Origin: Epiperipatus broadwayi
Taxonomy: Eukaryota > Onychophora > Udeonychophora > Euonychophora > Peripatidae
Reading direction: 5' to 3'
NCBI GenBank assembly: GCA_028023455.1
Contig: JAQFVV010000324.1
Location: 808,001-872,000 of the forward strand
Length of the DNA: 64,000 bases
Part shown: positions 35,690-47,244 of the stretch, in pieces
How positions within the stretch are numbered: position 1 is the stretch's first letter
Layout of the letters: every line of letters starts with the position of its first letter
Notes under the pieces: generated by a model
Database searches by the model: none
Told to the model about the DNA's origin: nothing
Seen by the model: the letters and a program-made list of their open reading frames with translations, nothing else
Translations under genes and position numbers: made by a program

Positions 35690-35768
35690 TATGTAGCATG
35701 TAATACATTGGTTAGTGCATATATTTGTCATGCCATGATATGGCATAAAATTGGTTTGATATCTGAGA
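35690..35768 (+). repeat. tRNA-like SINE fragment (tentative)
   Basis: TGTAGCATG...CATTGGTTAGTGCATA resembles the D arm and A box of a tRNA. TTGGTTTGATATC about 50 bases on resembles a B box (GGTTCGANTCC). A CATGCCATGATATGGCAT hairpin lies between them. The frame at 35645-35851 overlaps but has no domain features. Confidence 0.35.
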
Positions 35769-35769
35769 A

Positions 35770-37317
35770 CTACCAAGTCATTCTGGGTTATTTTCAGGAA
35801 GCCAGCCATAGTCAACTCAGTATTACTATTATTGGTAATTGCTTAGCTTAGCTAGTATTGTCTTCTTTACTATTATTCTGTGATAATATGCAAAAGACTT
35901 TTTCCTTGTAGTTATCTTTTTAAATTTTATAAGTTTAAACTTTTGAGATTTAAATTTTTCTTAAATATAGCTGAAGTATTTGGCATTTCTCACAAACAAT
36001 TTTGTTCTATATTTTGAGACTTGTTGTCTTCTACTTTTACTACTAAGACCTATCTGAATATTAATGATTTACTAAAATATTTTATATATTCAAGTATGGC
36101 TTTTTTTTTTTTTTTTTTACAAAATCTTGAAATAATTTTTAGGCAAATTATTTTTTATTCTTTCATAATCCCCCCCCCCCCATATATATATATTAAGATA
36201 AATGCTTTGCTAACCAGTACTATATAAATAAAAACATAAATAATTAAATTTTTTCCTAATAATTTCACATCACTTTTTCATATGTTTACTCATATGCTTC
36301 CAGGAATAGTTTTCACCCTATTCTTATGCTGTTTAATTTCCATCTTGAAAGTCTAAAAACTGGTCTGGAAATGACAATTTTATAGTATAATGTCATCTGG
36401 TGTTCCATTGATTACCCAAATTTACAGTATCTCTAGAGTAAAGAGAAGACTTCCTCTTGGAAATATTTTAGTTAAAATACCATCTGAGAAATATTCAGAC
36501 TATAGGAGAGATTCCATTTTGAATTATTCCCAGTTAATGTTGATTGGAATAGAATTTGAATCAGTATGAATATTTTTGATGAAAAATGAAAATAAAATTA
36601 TATATGTGAAATAAGCATGAATATTTATATTAGTTATATAAATTCCTATAATGCATTAAAATATTGAATATCAGAATATAGACTGCTAAGTTGCCTTAAA
36701 TAGAAAAATATCTTCATTGTCAATATAATAAATTAATAAATAAAAATTTCATGAATTAGAACGGAAATTAAATTTATTATTAATTAGAAAATTGTAATAG
36801 AATTCTATCAAAATTGAAAAATTACTTCTATGATATGTATATAATTGTTTTAAATACCTCCTGCAGATCGAGGGCCCTCATAATAGCCCTTTACTTTAGA
36901 ACAATGATGACAAAAGTATTACTCATTAGGCTTATCACCTACTAGATGGTGAGATTTTGAGTCTGTTTTCCAATTTATTTTATTCTTTTAGCTAAACGAT
37001 TAATATTATACAATTATCTGAACTAGCTATCTAACTGAAAAATCCTTATCCAATCCAGATTTAATTCCTATCTCGGGCTTAATTTTATTTTTTTAGGTAT
37101 GATACCAGTGTACTATGAGCCCCTCCATATATGTACACACGCAAAGTGTATATATCTTGCGATAAGATAAAATAATTCAACTAATTTTTTTTAAGTTGCT
37201 TAAAGCAAATAAATAAATACATGATGTAAGTAGCATTTTATACATCTGCAAATAAAATTGTCCAATTATATTTTAAAAAAACTACCCATTTATTTGGTTG
37301 CTAAAAACGCCCCCCAG
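35770..37317. other. AT-rich intergenic DNA, no gene seen
   Basis: Contains a T run (36100-36118), a C run (36171-36181) followed by TA repeats, and a moderately complex segment at 36300-36560 that could be an old repeat. No domain was recognised. Confidence 0.45.
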
Positions 37318-37318
37318 C

Positions 37319-37452
<134 letters not shown>

Positions 37453-40400
37453 CATCTTCATCATCATTCCATTTAAGAATTATGATATAAATAATTGTGA
37501 TATAAATGATGAATTTTAATTGTGTAATGAAATGCAATATTGGGTCAGGGCTGGTGATAGGTAGACTTTTATAAGCATGAACATTTAAGTAACATATGTA
37601 AGATTCGGTTTTATTTTCTATATATTAAACAAATTAATTAATTATTCATTTATTAAATATTCATATCCAGATGTGAAAGATTCATAATATAGTAGTACTA
37701 CATCTATATTATATAGTTTTATGATCTTGTGTTTGAATTTGACTAGATAAAAAGCGAAAAAAATTTTAGATTTCAATCGTTCTTAGGTTTTTTTCCAGAT
37801 TGGTTAGTGAATAGATAACTAACTATTTGTAACTAAAGGATAAAATAACTCTCACTATTTGGAAATAATAATGCAATTTTATGTTAATGTAAATTTATTC
37901 TTTAAATAAATGTGCATGCATATTAATTCAAAAAATATTTATAAAGTTAAGAAACTGCCACAAATAAAATATTTGCATCATGTTTGTTGATATTCTAATG
38001 TTATAAAAATCTCATTAGATTTAGTAGCTGTTAATTTAGGACTACTATATTAAATACTATGAAAGATTAGCAGATTATCGGTAAATATGATCTTGCGCTA
38101 TTTCTTAATTGTATATTCTTACTTTTAAATTATTCAGCTTGCTTTTAAGCAAATAACATAATGCTCATGCACTTCTCTTTAATTAAGATATTTCATAAAT
38201 AACTAGTATAAACAACATTTTTGAATCATTGACTTGAGTTTATATTTTTATTTTATTTTTATTTTTCAGATTCATTTTTTCCCCTCTCTTTACCATCTGT
38301 CATTTCTAAAACTTTAATTGTTCTTTAATAAATATTATCTTTTTCAGTGGAATATGAAAACTTTAAAATGTTGAATCAATATTTGAAGCTTTGCCAGACA
38401 TTTTATTTATAGAACGATTAATAGAGTGCAGTTTAACAATGTACATAGCCTCTCTGGCTGGATGTTTGATTTTTATGTTTTTATATCAAAGAATAAGAAG
38501 ATAAGATGAGGAAATAAGAATTGTTTTATTCCGCATATTTTATTCTCAGAATTTTAATAAATTATTTGAGAAATACAGTAAAAATGGAGTGTGTGTACAT
38601 AGATCTTATTTTTCTTAGTATTTTACCTTTTTTTTTTTTCAAGACTATATATATAAAACCAAGTACTTAGATATTTGTTAGCAATCCACGATTTTAGATT
38701 GTGAGTTGGCCAATTAAAAGTTTTGATTTTTAACTCATTCGACCAATTATATATTTATCGTTGAAAGGGTTAATAGATGTAGAAGAGATGTTCATTTTAA
38801 AGGATAACTGATATGGATACTTCTTCCTTTCTATTACATGAATGACAAAGGAAATATCAAACATATTTAAAAGCGAATGATGTTTTAAGAAATTGTAAAT
38901 GAATACATTTGAATGGAAAGTGTTTTAAGAACTTTATTTTTCTTGTATAGTATATTCCCAATCCTCTGTTTTGAATATGCACTTAATATGATGTTACCTA
39001 TTGCTATAAATTGTAATCTTTAATGTCATATGAAATGCAAGGTAAAAGAGATTAAAGCTATTCAATGATATATTGAAAGATTTAAAAAAAAATGGATATA
39101 AACTTAGCAAAATAAGAGAGGTAGACTCAAGATCTTAAACTTCTTATACTGAATCCTAACTCAACAAAAAAAAAAAAGGATCTTACTATCTACTGACTGT
39201 AACTGTCACATTAAATTTGCATTTGGGTGCATAAACATTATATAATCTTCAAAGAAACTTGCTATATAATTATTTTATCAATTTTTTGTATAAAGTTTTT
39301 GAAATTTGCCATTTTTATATTATAATATATGCAGTATCAAAATATTAATTTTAAGAAATATTTTATAAACATCTTTTTTCCCTTATTAGTTACTGTATAA
39401 TTAGTCAAATTGCTCAACAAATACTAATTCCATTCTTATTATTAATATTTCAAGCCACTTGTGCAATTAAAAATACTTTAAATCAAATAAGTTCTTGTAA
39501 ACACTACAAAAAATTTAATTAAAATATTTAATATATTATTAAATAAATAAAAAACCTGTGTCTGTGTTGTTTAATTATTGGAAAATTTGTATCTTTTTCT
39601 ATCTTTTATTTCAAAAACTCAAACCTCTCATTTAACCCTCTATTGTATAGGATTTACAGTCACACACAAAAAAATTATGTAATTATAACTGCCAAATATG
39701 GGCATGCACATAGATGCATATGTTTTTATATTTGTAGCACTGTTTTATAAAGCATTAATTTAAAATATATATTGTGCAGATACTAAGTCATACATTATTT
39801 TGTGATTATGTATTTAACTATTTCTGAAGTGTTGTAAACTATATTTTTCAATTTTTATATTTTTCAATTTTATTTTTAAATGAGTAATTATCATTAAATA
39901 AAATTGCCTTATGAACATTGTAAATGATTGAACATATTATTCATCTCTAGATAGATAAAGTATATGTCTGTTTCATATAACTCAGGAATTATAATGATAT
40001 ATGAATTTTGATATTTTTTTTCTCCTATATGTAGTATAATTTTTGGGAAAAAGTTAAGGGCTGCTTAGTCATAGTAGGTCCAGAATACTTGCTTGCACAA
40101 AGCATAAAAAGCCTAGTATCCATTGTGAAATAGAAAATATCTTACATATCTTGCAAGTAAAATACCCAACATGCTTTGCACATAATCTGAATTTATTTGT
40201 TCAAAAAAAAAGTTGTGAATAAAATTAAAAAAATTAAATTAAATCTTAGTAATTTATCATAAAATTCCAGAATAAACAATCTTGATTATTCCTATTGAAA
40301 AATAGATATAGTTCATTTATGCATCTATGCTGATAATGTTTGAAAGATTAGAAGATTATTAAACATCCTATTTTTCGGAAATTTGATTTTTAATGGCAAT

Positions 40401-40728
40401 ATCTATGACTCTACTTATATTAAATAACACATTGCCTTGTCTCACATGGCATTACTTTATTTTAAGCATGTAAAAAGTTGTTTTTTTTTTTACTATTTAT
40501 AAAGGGCATGAAAAGAAAAACACCCAACAAGCTTTGTAAATGGGTTATATTTATTTATTTCAAAATAAATAAATAAAATTTAAAAAATAATTCAATTCAA
40601 ATTGCCTTAGGAATAAAAAGTAAAGGTCAGAAATGTTTAAGAATAATTTATCATTATTGTTTATAATAAATAAAAATAAACTCTTTCACCTTAGATTCTT
40701 TATTAAAAGTGGTCAAAATACTTTTAAA
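37453..40728. other. AT-rich intergenic DNA, no gene seen
   Basis: No coding signal. A weak repeated phrase (ACCCAACATGCTTTGCAC near 40167 and ACCCAACAAGCTTTGTAA near 40524) suggests a small diverged duplication with about 357-bp spacing. Confidence 0.45.
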
Positions 40729-40729
40729 A

Positions 40730-41288
40730 AATAATTATAACATACACCAAATCTTTTAAAAACTTGTTTTTTATTTTTTTGCCACCAAAATGAAACATAT
40801 ATTAAAGATGTTAAATCCTGTTCTGAATAGAATATTATAATGTAAAGGAAAAGAGAAGAGAAGGAAATTCTTTTTTTTTTTTTTTTATGAAATTTAATAA
40901 AATGTTTTGTTTTTAACAAGAAAGGAATGTAGAAATGTGTTAATTGAAGATACGATAATAATAAAAAATTATATTTTGTAACAATAAAATGTTCATTTAA
41001 GCAAAATGTAAAGTTGGAAGCTGTTGGGAAAAGAAATCATAGTAAGTAAAGAATATATTTTCCAAAATAGTATGTGTATGTGACAGGATTTTTATTTTTG
41101 TTTGTTTTAAAAATTGTTATGAATTTTTTTTTCTTCTCCTTTTTATATATTTTTAGTTCCTTGAAAAAGACTAGAAAAAAATAAAGAAATAGTCGAAACG
41201 TTGGAAATCTATTTTAATATATGTTTCATTTTGGTGGCAAAAAAATAAAAAACAAGTTTTTAAAAGATTTGGTGTATGTTATAATCAT
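40730..41288. repeat. Inverted repeat enclosing a hammerhead-like remnant
   Basis: Arms of about 75 bp at 40730-40806 and 41213-41288 are near-exact reverse complements (AACATACACCAAATCTTTTA on the left, and its complement on the right; both include TTTTGGTGGCAAAA or its complement). They enclose about 406 bp. The right arm begins immediately after the hammerhead-like motif at 41157-41205. The 68-aa minus-strand frame at 40713-40919 merely crosses the left arm. The layout fits an element with terminal inverted repeats or a head-to-head pair of truncated copies. Confidence 0.75.
41157..41205 (+). ncRNA. Decayed Penelope-type hammerhead-like motif HH-P
   Basis: TTCC (stem I), TTGAAAA (for CTGANGA, with C3 and G8 mutated), stem II GACTA...TAGTC with a long A-rich loop, GAAA, self-complementary ACGT, then T and GGAA, which pairs with TTCC. 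The sequence AGTCGAAACGTTGGAAA resembles the 3' regions of Penelope-like elements known to carry hammerheads (from memory of the family). Two mutated core bases should abolish cleavage. Confidence 0.45.
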
Positions 41289-41289
41289 T

Positions 41290-42600
41290 ATTGTTTATAT
41301 AGAAAGTTAAGTCTATAATTTAATTACACTAATAACATTTGAAAGATTAGAAGTTTTTTTTTTTATTGTTTCACCACATTTTTCAGAGCATTAATTTGTG
41401 AGTAAAATTTCTAACATGTGTAAAATAAAATGCTTATCAGGAATTAATAAATGAGCTTTAATGTGCTTTTTTATATGTACCATAATTTTGTGAAAAGTTT
41501 TGCCCGATGAGGACTATTCTACAGCTAAAATATACATTTAAAATAAACATGATTCTGGAGTAAAGTAGTTGATTGCGTAGAAACAAATTTTCTGTCTATT
41601 AATTTTGAATGACATTAAACTTTTTTAGTCCACTATATCTGTTGTCCTTTTCTACCCATATTCTTGCTAATCTATTTTTATTTATATATTATAGCCATCC
41701 CAACATTTTAAATTTTACATTTAATTTCTTTCATGAAAATAAAACTCTTCTGAGTTCATTGTGAAAAAAGATTTTAAATACTCTTTTGTGATCGATTTTA
41801 TGAGCCTTAAATCTTCATAATTTACAATTGGATATAATATCAACTAACATTTTTCGTAATAAACTTAGTAGAGATAATTTTAATACTCTGTTACATATAA
41901 CTATCTTTACATTGTGTTACTGTGAGGTATTTTGTTTTATAGACGGTACTTTATATCTTATAATTTTCATATTGACAAATATGCAATATTCTTAACACAT
42001 CAGTATTATATATACTGCTTTAAGATTAATTTATAAATCAAAAATATTTTCACTATGCTTTTTATTGAAAAGCTATACTTTTTAGAGTTGATCGAATCTA
42101 AAATTGCTACTTTGAAGTTTTACTAAAAGTTTATATCGTGCCAATGGGTAAAATTACTGTCAGAACTTGTCAGTTTTTATATAAAAAAAATATATCAGAC
42201 TAACTCTGCTGTCAGAATTTTTTTTCACATTCAACAATCGATTTCACTTGCTAAATCATGATAAGAGGTCAAATTAAATTGAGAATTTAAAAAATCAGAT
42301 TATGATTTTTTTTACTGAACCTTTTAGAAGTGGGTGTATAAATAATACCTAAGAGAGAGAGATAGAATAAAATAAATAATATAAAACTTTTTTTTACATT
42401 TATTTTTTTTAGTATATGGTTATTTTGATTTTTAGGCTACTTAACTATTAATAAATTCTTATAAAGGAATCTGCAGAAATTCCAACCAGGAAGTAGGTTT
42501 ACTAGTATCTTTTTATTGAGTACTTCAATTCTGCTATTGTAGCCATACATTTAACAATTATTAACTATATGATTCACTATTTATGTTTATGCACATCTAT
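41290..42600. other. AT-rich intergenic DNA, no gene seen
   Basis: No gene. CCGATGAGGACT...ACAGCTAAAATATA at 41503-41533 is reminiscent of a very degraded hammerhead or element end, but it cannot be supported. Confidence 0.45.
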
Positions 42601-43499
42601 GTAGAGATCATATAGTAGAAAGTTATCTTGTTCTGAATTGAAATTTGAGAAAAGTGGACTTGAGTTGATATATTGAATAACATAAATGGAGTATTGATAG
42701 CATTTTATATGATCCATAAATTCCTGATAAATTTATTAAATCATTGGAGTTTGTTGCAAAGAAAAAGATAGAGAGAGAATGACTATGAAGAAGTAAAACT
42801 TTACAAGATATAACAAAAAGCCTTCTCACTTTTTCATAAGTTTAGTGATTTCAAAAGATTGTGATTGTCATTGATAATGAGATTTTCCATTGATGCATTA
42901 AATTTCTAAAGCCAATATTGATAGAACAATAAAGGCATCGTTAGAGCAAAACTGCAAACTTCTTTTTACAATATTCCTCTAATAATAACACCAGTAGATT
43001 TTGATGATCTTGAACTTATTCTTGATTGTTTTAAAATAAGAAAATATCCAGACGCAAATATTATATTTTCAGAATTTATTTGGCACTGTTGTGAAAATTT
43101 GGCATAAAAGTAAAATTATAGCAGACTGAAAAACAAATAAATACAACAATGATTCAAAAAATTACCCTACACCATGAATATATATATATATATATACATT
43201 TCATGTAAGCTACTTGAAAGAATCATATTAATAAGATTTTTTTTTAATAGTTGAGAGAAATCTATCAGATGAGATTAAGTTAGGAAGAAAGCACTTTAAA
43301 CAAATTTTAAATGTAATGACTCATTGATGCTACCTTTATTTATCTAATCTCAGCTTATGATAATTTTTAGATAAATGTACTTTTAAAAAGTTTTAAAATT
43401 CTTAAATGCAGGAAAACCAATTTATTTGACACAAATGCTCACCAGCAATTGAAATTACACTAAATGATAATCGTAGTAGATACAAAGTTTTATAAAACA

Positions 43500-43620
43500 G
43501 TCTATCACAAGTTTCAGTTCTTTCACCTATTTTATTTAATATATTTATCAGTAATCTTCCAGGTATAGAAGGCAAGAAATATGTGGATAACATTATTTTG
43601 ATTTCAGAAAAAAAGCCTTT
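43500..43620 (+). pseudogene. Reverse transcriptase fragment, copy A (YVDN)
   Basis: One frame reads SPILFNIFISNLPGIEGKKY, then VDNIILISEKKPF. It matches the VLFTLFNIFISVLPDTEDRN then FIYADDIALISQKRSF block of copy B at 56980-57090. The catalytic motif is YVDN here, so the second metal-binding Asp is lost and the enzyme would be inactive even if expressed. The piece is too short and broken to be a gene. Confidence 0.75.
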
Positions 43621-43739
43621 TTAAAAATAGAAATGTCTCTCAATAAAAATATGACAAAGTTTGTAATTTTTTTTTTTATATATAAAAGTATAGAAAATTT
43701 TAGTCTGAAATTTGGATACAACTTATATGATCAAATTAT

Positions 43740-44690
43740 TGATAGGATACATTAAATGGTATTTAAGAAAAGGAAAAATTCAATGATGAAACACCTGCTC
43801 TGCACAATCTAAAAGGACTAAAAGGTTCATAGGAACCAAGGATAGGGCCCAGACTTTGATATCTTGGAGATTGATGACTATGCTTGCATGACTCAAATGT
43901 ATAAAGATAACACCAAAGTTCTATTCATGGAAAAAATACCCACATTATTACATAAGTAAATCAGACTCTACAGCATGAATTCAATGATCATAATGACCAG
44001 GAGCTGAGGGATGGGCTTGAGAAGGGAGGCAAAAAATAATCAATCCCAAAGGCATGCATGCTAGCCAGTTTGTCATTGTTTCCAGAATAGGAGGTTTAGG
44101 GAATTAAGACCCTGGATATTCATTCCTGATACTCTCAGTTTCATGTGCCATAATTCAACAGAAACGTTGCAACCTGTTTTCATTGAACAGCTGGTGAAAA
44201 TTTTCAGTATAAAGGAACATGTCTTTAATGGGTTTGCATTCACAAACTCAGCAATTACTGATCCTGCTAGGAGGATGGATACTGGCTTTCTCCTTTGATG
44301 TTCTGCATCACAAGCCATCAATAGGAGGCATTCTAGCACTTGCTGTTTTAGAGTCTATAGGATGGTCTGAGGCCTTCCCTCTTGAGGCCTCAGATGGCAA
44401 TCCATCTATAGATGTCAGTTTAGCATGTGTTACTTTAGGTCTATAGGTAGCTGTAAGTTATTATCATTATTAGATTCAGAGGATAGAATTGGCTTGCCAG
44501 GATCTTTATTGGACAAGTCACGATTGGATCCCTGATCATCTGCCTTAGAATTGAACCTATATTTTTTTCCTGGTAGGTGGGGGGCAGAGGGTTCAGTGTC
44601 TGATGAGCTAATACTGTGGCCATTTAAGTTTGTAAATCTTTTGCAACAAATTGATATTTTATTCCTAAACAAATAAAGATAGAATGTTCA
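43740..44690 (-). mobile_element. GC-richer LINE fragment inserted in copy A
   Basis: This ~950-bp block is less AT-rich than its flanks and absent from copy B at the same position. On the minus strand, frames at 44430-44672 (80 codons, polar, Ser/Asp/Asn-rich) and 44073-44339 (88 codons) resemble the end of a LINE ORF1 and the start of an ORF2. The latter contains MKLRVSGMNIQGLNSL, similar to the N-terminal LxIxSxNIxGLNxxxKR strand of L1/Tx1-type endonucleases. The remainder to 43740 is not recognisable. Boundaries are approximate and no target duplication was identified. Confidence 0.5.
44073..44339 (-). pseudogene. Possible ORF1 end / endonuclease start of an L1/Tx1-like LINE
   Basis: The last third of this frame reads ELWHMKLRVSGMNIQGLNSL. 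It resembles the first beta strand of AP-like endonucleases of L1/Tx1 elements, where the Asn of NIxGLN is catalytic. The first part (with CSMKTGCNVSVE) has no recognised function. It may come from the same lineage as the LINE at 13.1-16.0 kb, whose copy lacks exactly this N-terminal region. Support is a single short motif. Confidence 0.4.
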
Positions 44691-45224
44691 ACTTTTCATC
44701 TAAAAACAGACAGATATTTTGTCACCTGAAAATAACTTTTTATAACCTTTTGCAACAATAAATACATACAATCCTACTCTATCATATATAGAAGTCATCT
44801 TTAATTATAACCTGTTATATTTGTCATTTGTCTAAGCTTATATCTAAAATTCTTTTTAGAAGTAACCTCCTTGGAAAGCTGGCTGGAATTACTTGGGGTT
44901 GTAAAATAATCAGATTTCTTTGCTACCTTTTTTAGTACTTTTTGCTTCTATTTTTTAAAATTGATGATTTTTAAATTTTATTTATAATTATTACTGTATG
45001 CCTGGCATCTATTTAAATTTTTCAAGTTGTTTCAAACTTTTTCATATTTATCTTTAATTATATTTTTTATTTCAATCCATTAGTTACATTCAAAACTTAA
45101 AATCAATTTCTGGACAATATTTCTAAAAACAATAAGTGTTCTTTAGATTACATATAGAATATCAAATAATCTTATGGTTTCTGTTTTCACTTTCACTTCA
45201 TAACTCCATCCACTGTTGTTTATA

Positions 45225-45900
45225 TTTACTATAATGGACGGAACGATTCCCATCATACATCCCCCCCCCAATACCTGTCATACCAGTCATGCCAGTCGCT
45301 AATTCGATCTTTAGCAGTGTGTAGTCCCACTACACATCGTGCATCCACGTTGGTCACCAGATATAATGGATGGAACAATTAGCACTTGGATATATCTATC
45401 AGATATATCAACAAACAGCTGGTCCAATCACAATGTGTGACCAACTTATACAAAGTCTGTATGTGATGATAGACCTATATATCGAGCCCCAAATGTTGCT
45501 GGTGCCAGATATAATGGACAGAACGATGACCACTAGCCCCAAAAGATGATGATGCCAGATATAACACAGAATGATTACAACTAATCCCAAACATTGCTAA
45601 CACCAGTATAATAGGGAAGTACTCTTCATCAACAGTCATAAACTAACCAAGCCCAATGATAATGCACCAGATGAAATGGATGGTCAACTAACTTGCAGAC
45701 TATACTACTATGCAGATGTAGCAATATGGTGAGGGGATAAGTTAATATGCTCTAATTTATTACCCCTAATGAAACAATCTGCAGAGACCTACCAGGCGTA
45801 GAAGGGAAAAAAGTTGCATCCAACTATGTTCAGACTGTGGGTCATCTAATAAAGTGCTAATGAGAATCTGATGAAATGCTTAACCAATGATTGCATACCC
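45225..45900 (-). repeat. Degenerate repeat block, possibly LTR-retrotransposon ends
   Basis: The word AGATATAATGGACAGAACGA recurs with changes at about 45228, 45360, 45507 and 45554, often next to GCCCCAAA(T/A)GTTGCTGGTG. On the minus strand these read CCATTATATCTGG followed by TGACCAACGTGG or CACCAGCAACATTTGGGG, resembling an LTR edge followed by a tRNA primer-binding site of invertebrate Ty3/Gypsy elements. No LTR pair or polyprotein was found. The block is GC-richer than its surroundings. Confidence 0.35.
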
Positions 45901-45904
45901 TTTA

Positions 45905-47155
45905 ATTGACTAACTCTATCCCTATTTAATAATATTAACTGCAATTTAGATTAGTTCATCCACTTTCCCCTTTTTAATTCCGTTATGCCCTAATATTCAA
46001 GCCCAGAGAGAATATTGCTTTTAACTCCATTAGCAGGTAAGAACAGATATACACAGCAACTCCTGTACCAATATATAGGTTATAACTAGCATTTATTATA
46101 TTTGTTTTATTTTCAAGCTTTTATATAAGAAAAATAGATGTGTGTTCATGTATAATTATTTCTAAACTGTAGAATGTCAGGACAACTCAATAAACCAGAG
46201 ACTGGAATAATATAAACTCTCAAACATTTATTAACAATAATAAATATCAAGTATAACACCAATAGTAATGATAAAAAATATATATATATAAAAAATATAA
46301 TAATCATCATATGTACATGTGTCACAAGTGAATCTCTACCATCTTACTAATTAATTATCCTCTAAATCCAACCCTTATACCCCATGGTAGAAATCCACCT
46401 ATGTCACTCATTCTCTACAAAAATCATAATTATATAGAAAAATCAACTTTAGTTATTTAATATAATTGAGCTGCTGGCTAGCTAAATTATATATTTACAA
46501 ATGTTAATCTATTTAACAAGTTTCCCCAATTTATATATATGATAGAGACAGCTACCAGTTGATTAGTCAAACATACTGGAAAATATACGTGCACGGTTAA
46601 TCACAAAACAAAACATATAATATGTATTCTGTATGAGTGTTGTAATTTAACCTATATATAAATTTAGAGAATCTTACCTCAATATTTATGTGGATAACCT
46701 GATGTGAAGCAGGTGACTATACCTAAATTTTATTTATAATGAAAATATAAGAAATATCAAAATGAATAATTCCTCTTTTCTTTTTTGCTAATTCTGAAAG
46801 ATGTGGCTTCAGCATCAGAGTGTGAAAATACAACAGATAATATAAATAAAAAAAAAAAAAAATAAACAAAAATTTACAATATTGATTCTTTGATTAAAAA
46901 AAAAATTGTAATTGGAACAAAGTTCATAAAAATCATCCTAATAAAAGTAGTAGTAGCTGATAGTTAGGGAAGTTGTTCTTCAAAGCAGTTTCACTTAGTA
47001 AATCATTTTCCTTAGCAAGGATAGATAGGTATAATGGTGTCTCCTGCAGTTGTGTTTAATGGTAAACATCTTGATCCTCATTTGATTCACCATAAAGTAT
47101 TCCAATCCTTGTTTACTTTGGACTGAAGGCATCTTCTTGTGGGTTTACAATAAAG
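45905..47155. other. AT-rich DNA of moderate complexity, no gene supported
   Basis: The text from 45900 to 46800 is somewhat less simple than the surroundings and could be an old transposon. Nothing diagnostic is visible. A minus-strand phrase near 46990-47030 (ETPLYLSILAKEND) is discussed among rejected items. Confidence 0.4.
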
Positions 47156-47158
47156 TAG

Positions 47159-47159
<1 letters not shown>

Positions 47160-47198
<39 letters not shown>

Positions 47199-47200
47199 AC

Positions 47201-47242
<42 letters not shown>
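47160..47242. repeat. (AT)n microsatellite, interrupted
   Basis: Two AT tracts joined by CTACATT. The Tyr-Ile frame across it is an artefact. Confidence 0.95.

Positions 47243-47244
<2 letters not shown>

Larger units (their letters stand above)
42600..45220 (+). mobile_element. CR1/Jockey-like LINE, copy A, interrupted
   Basis: Homologous along its length to copy B at 55.5-58.0 kb. It runs from the endonuclease end (42620, ESYLVLN...) through reverse transcriptase (SPILFNIFISNLPG near 43530, then YVDN at about 43580). After an unrelated block at about 43740-44690 it resumes with NPTLSYIEVIFNY, NLLGKLAGITWG and YYCMPG near 45000. Copy B is uninterrupted across the same point. Frameshifts and stops are abundant. 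The clade is an inference from the YADDIAL block, the LLGKL...W block and the tail of copy B. Confidence 0.7.

Noticed and set aside
36345-36385. CTAAAAACTGGTCTGGAAATG resembling the HH4 3' half
   Set aside because: There is no CTGANGA-like box or stem II before it, so a chance match of about 12 bases is likely.
41503-41533. CCGATGAGGACT...ACAGCTAAAATATA as another hammerhead
   Set aside because: The GAAA box is absent (TAAA), stem II does not pair cleanly and no stem I partner was found.
46960-47060. Minus-strand phrase ETPLYLSILAKEND resembling an ankyrin repeat
   Set aside because: Only about 15 residues match, a stop precedes it, and no second repeat follows. Too weak to call.
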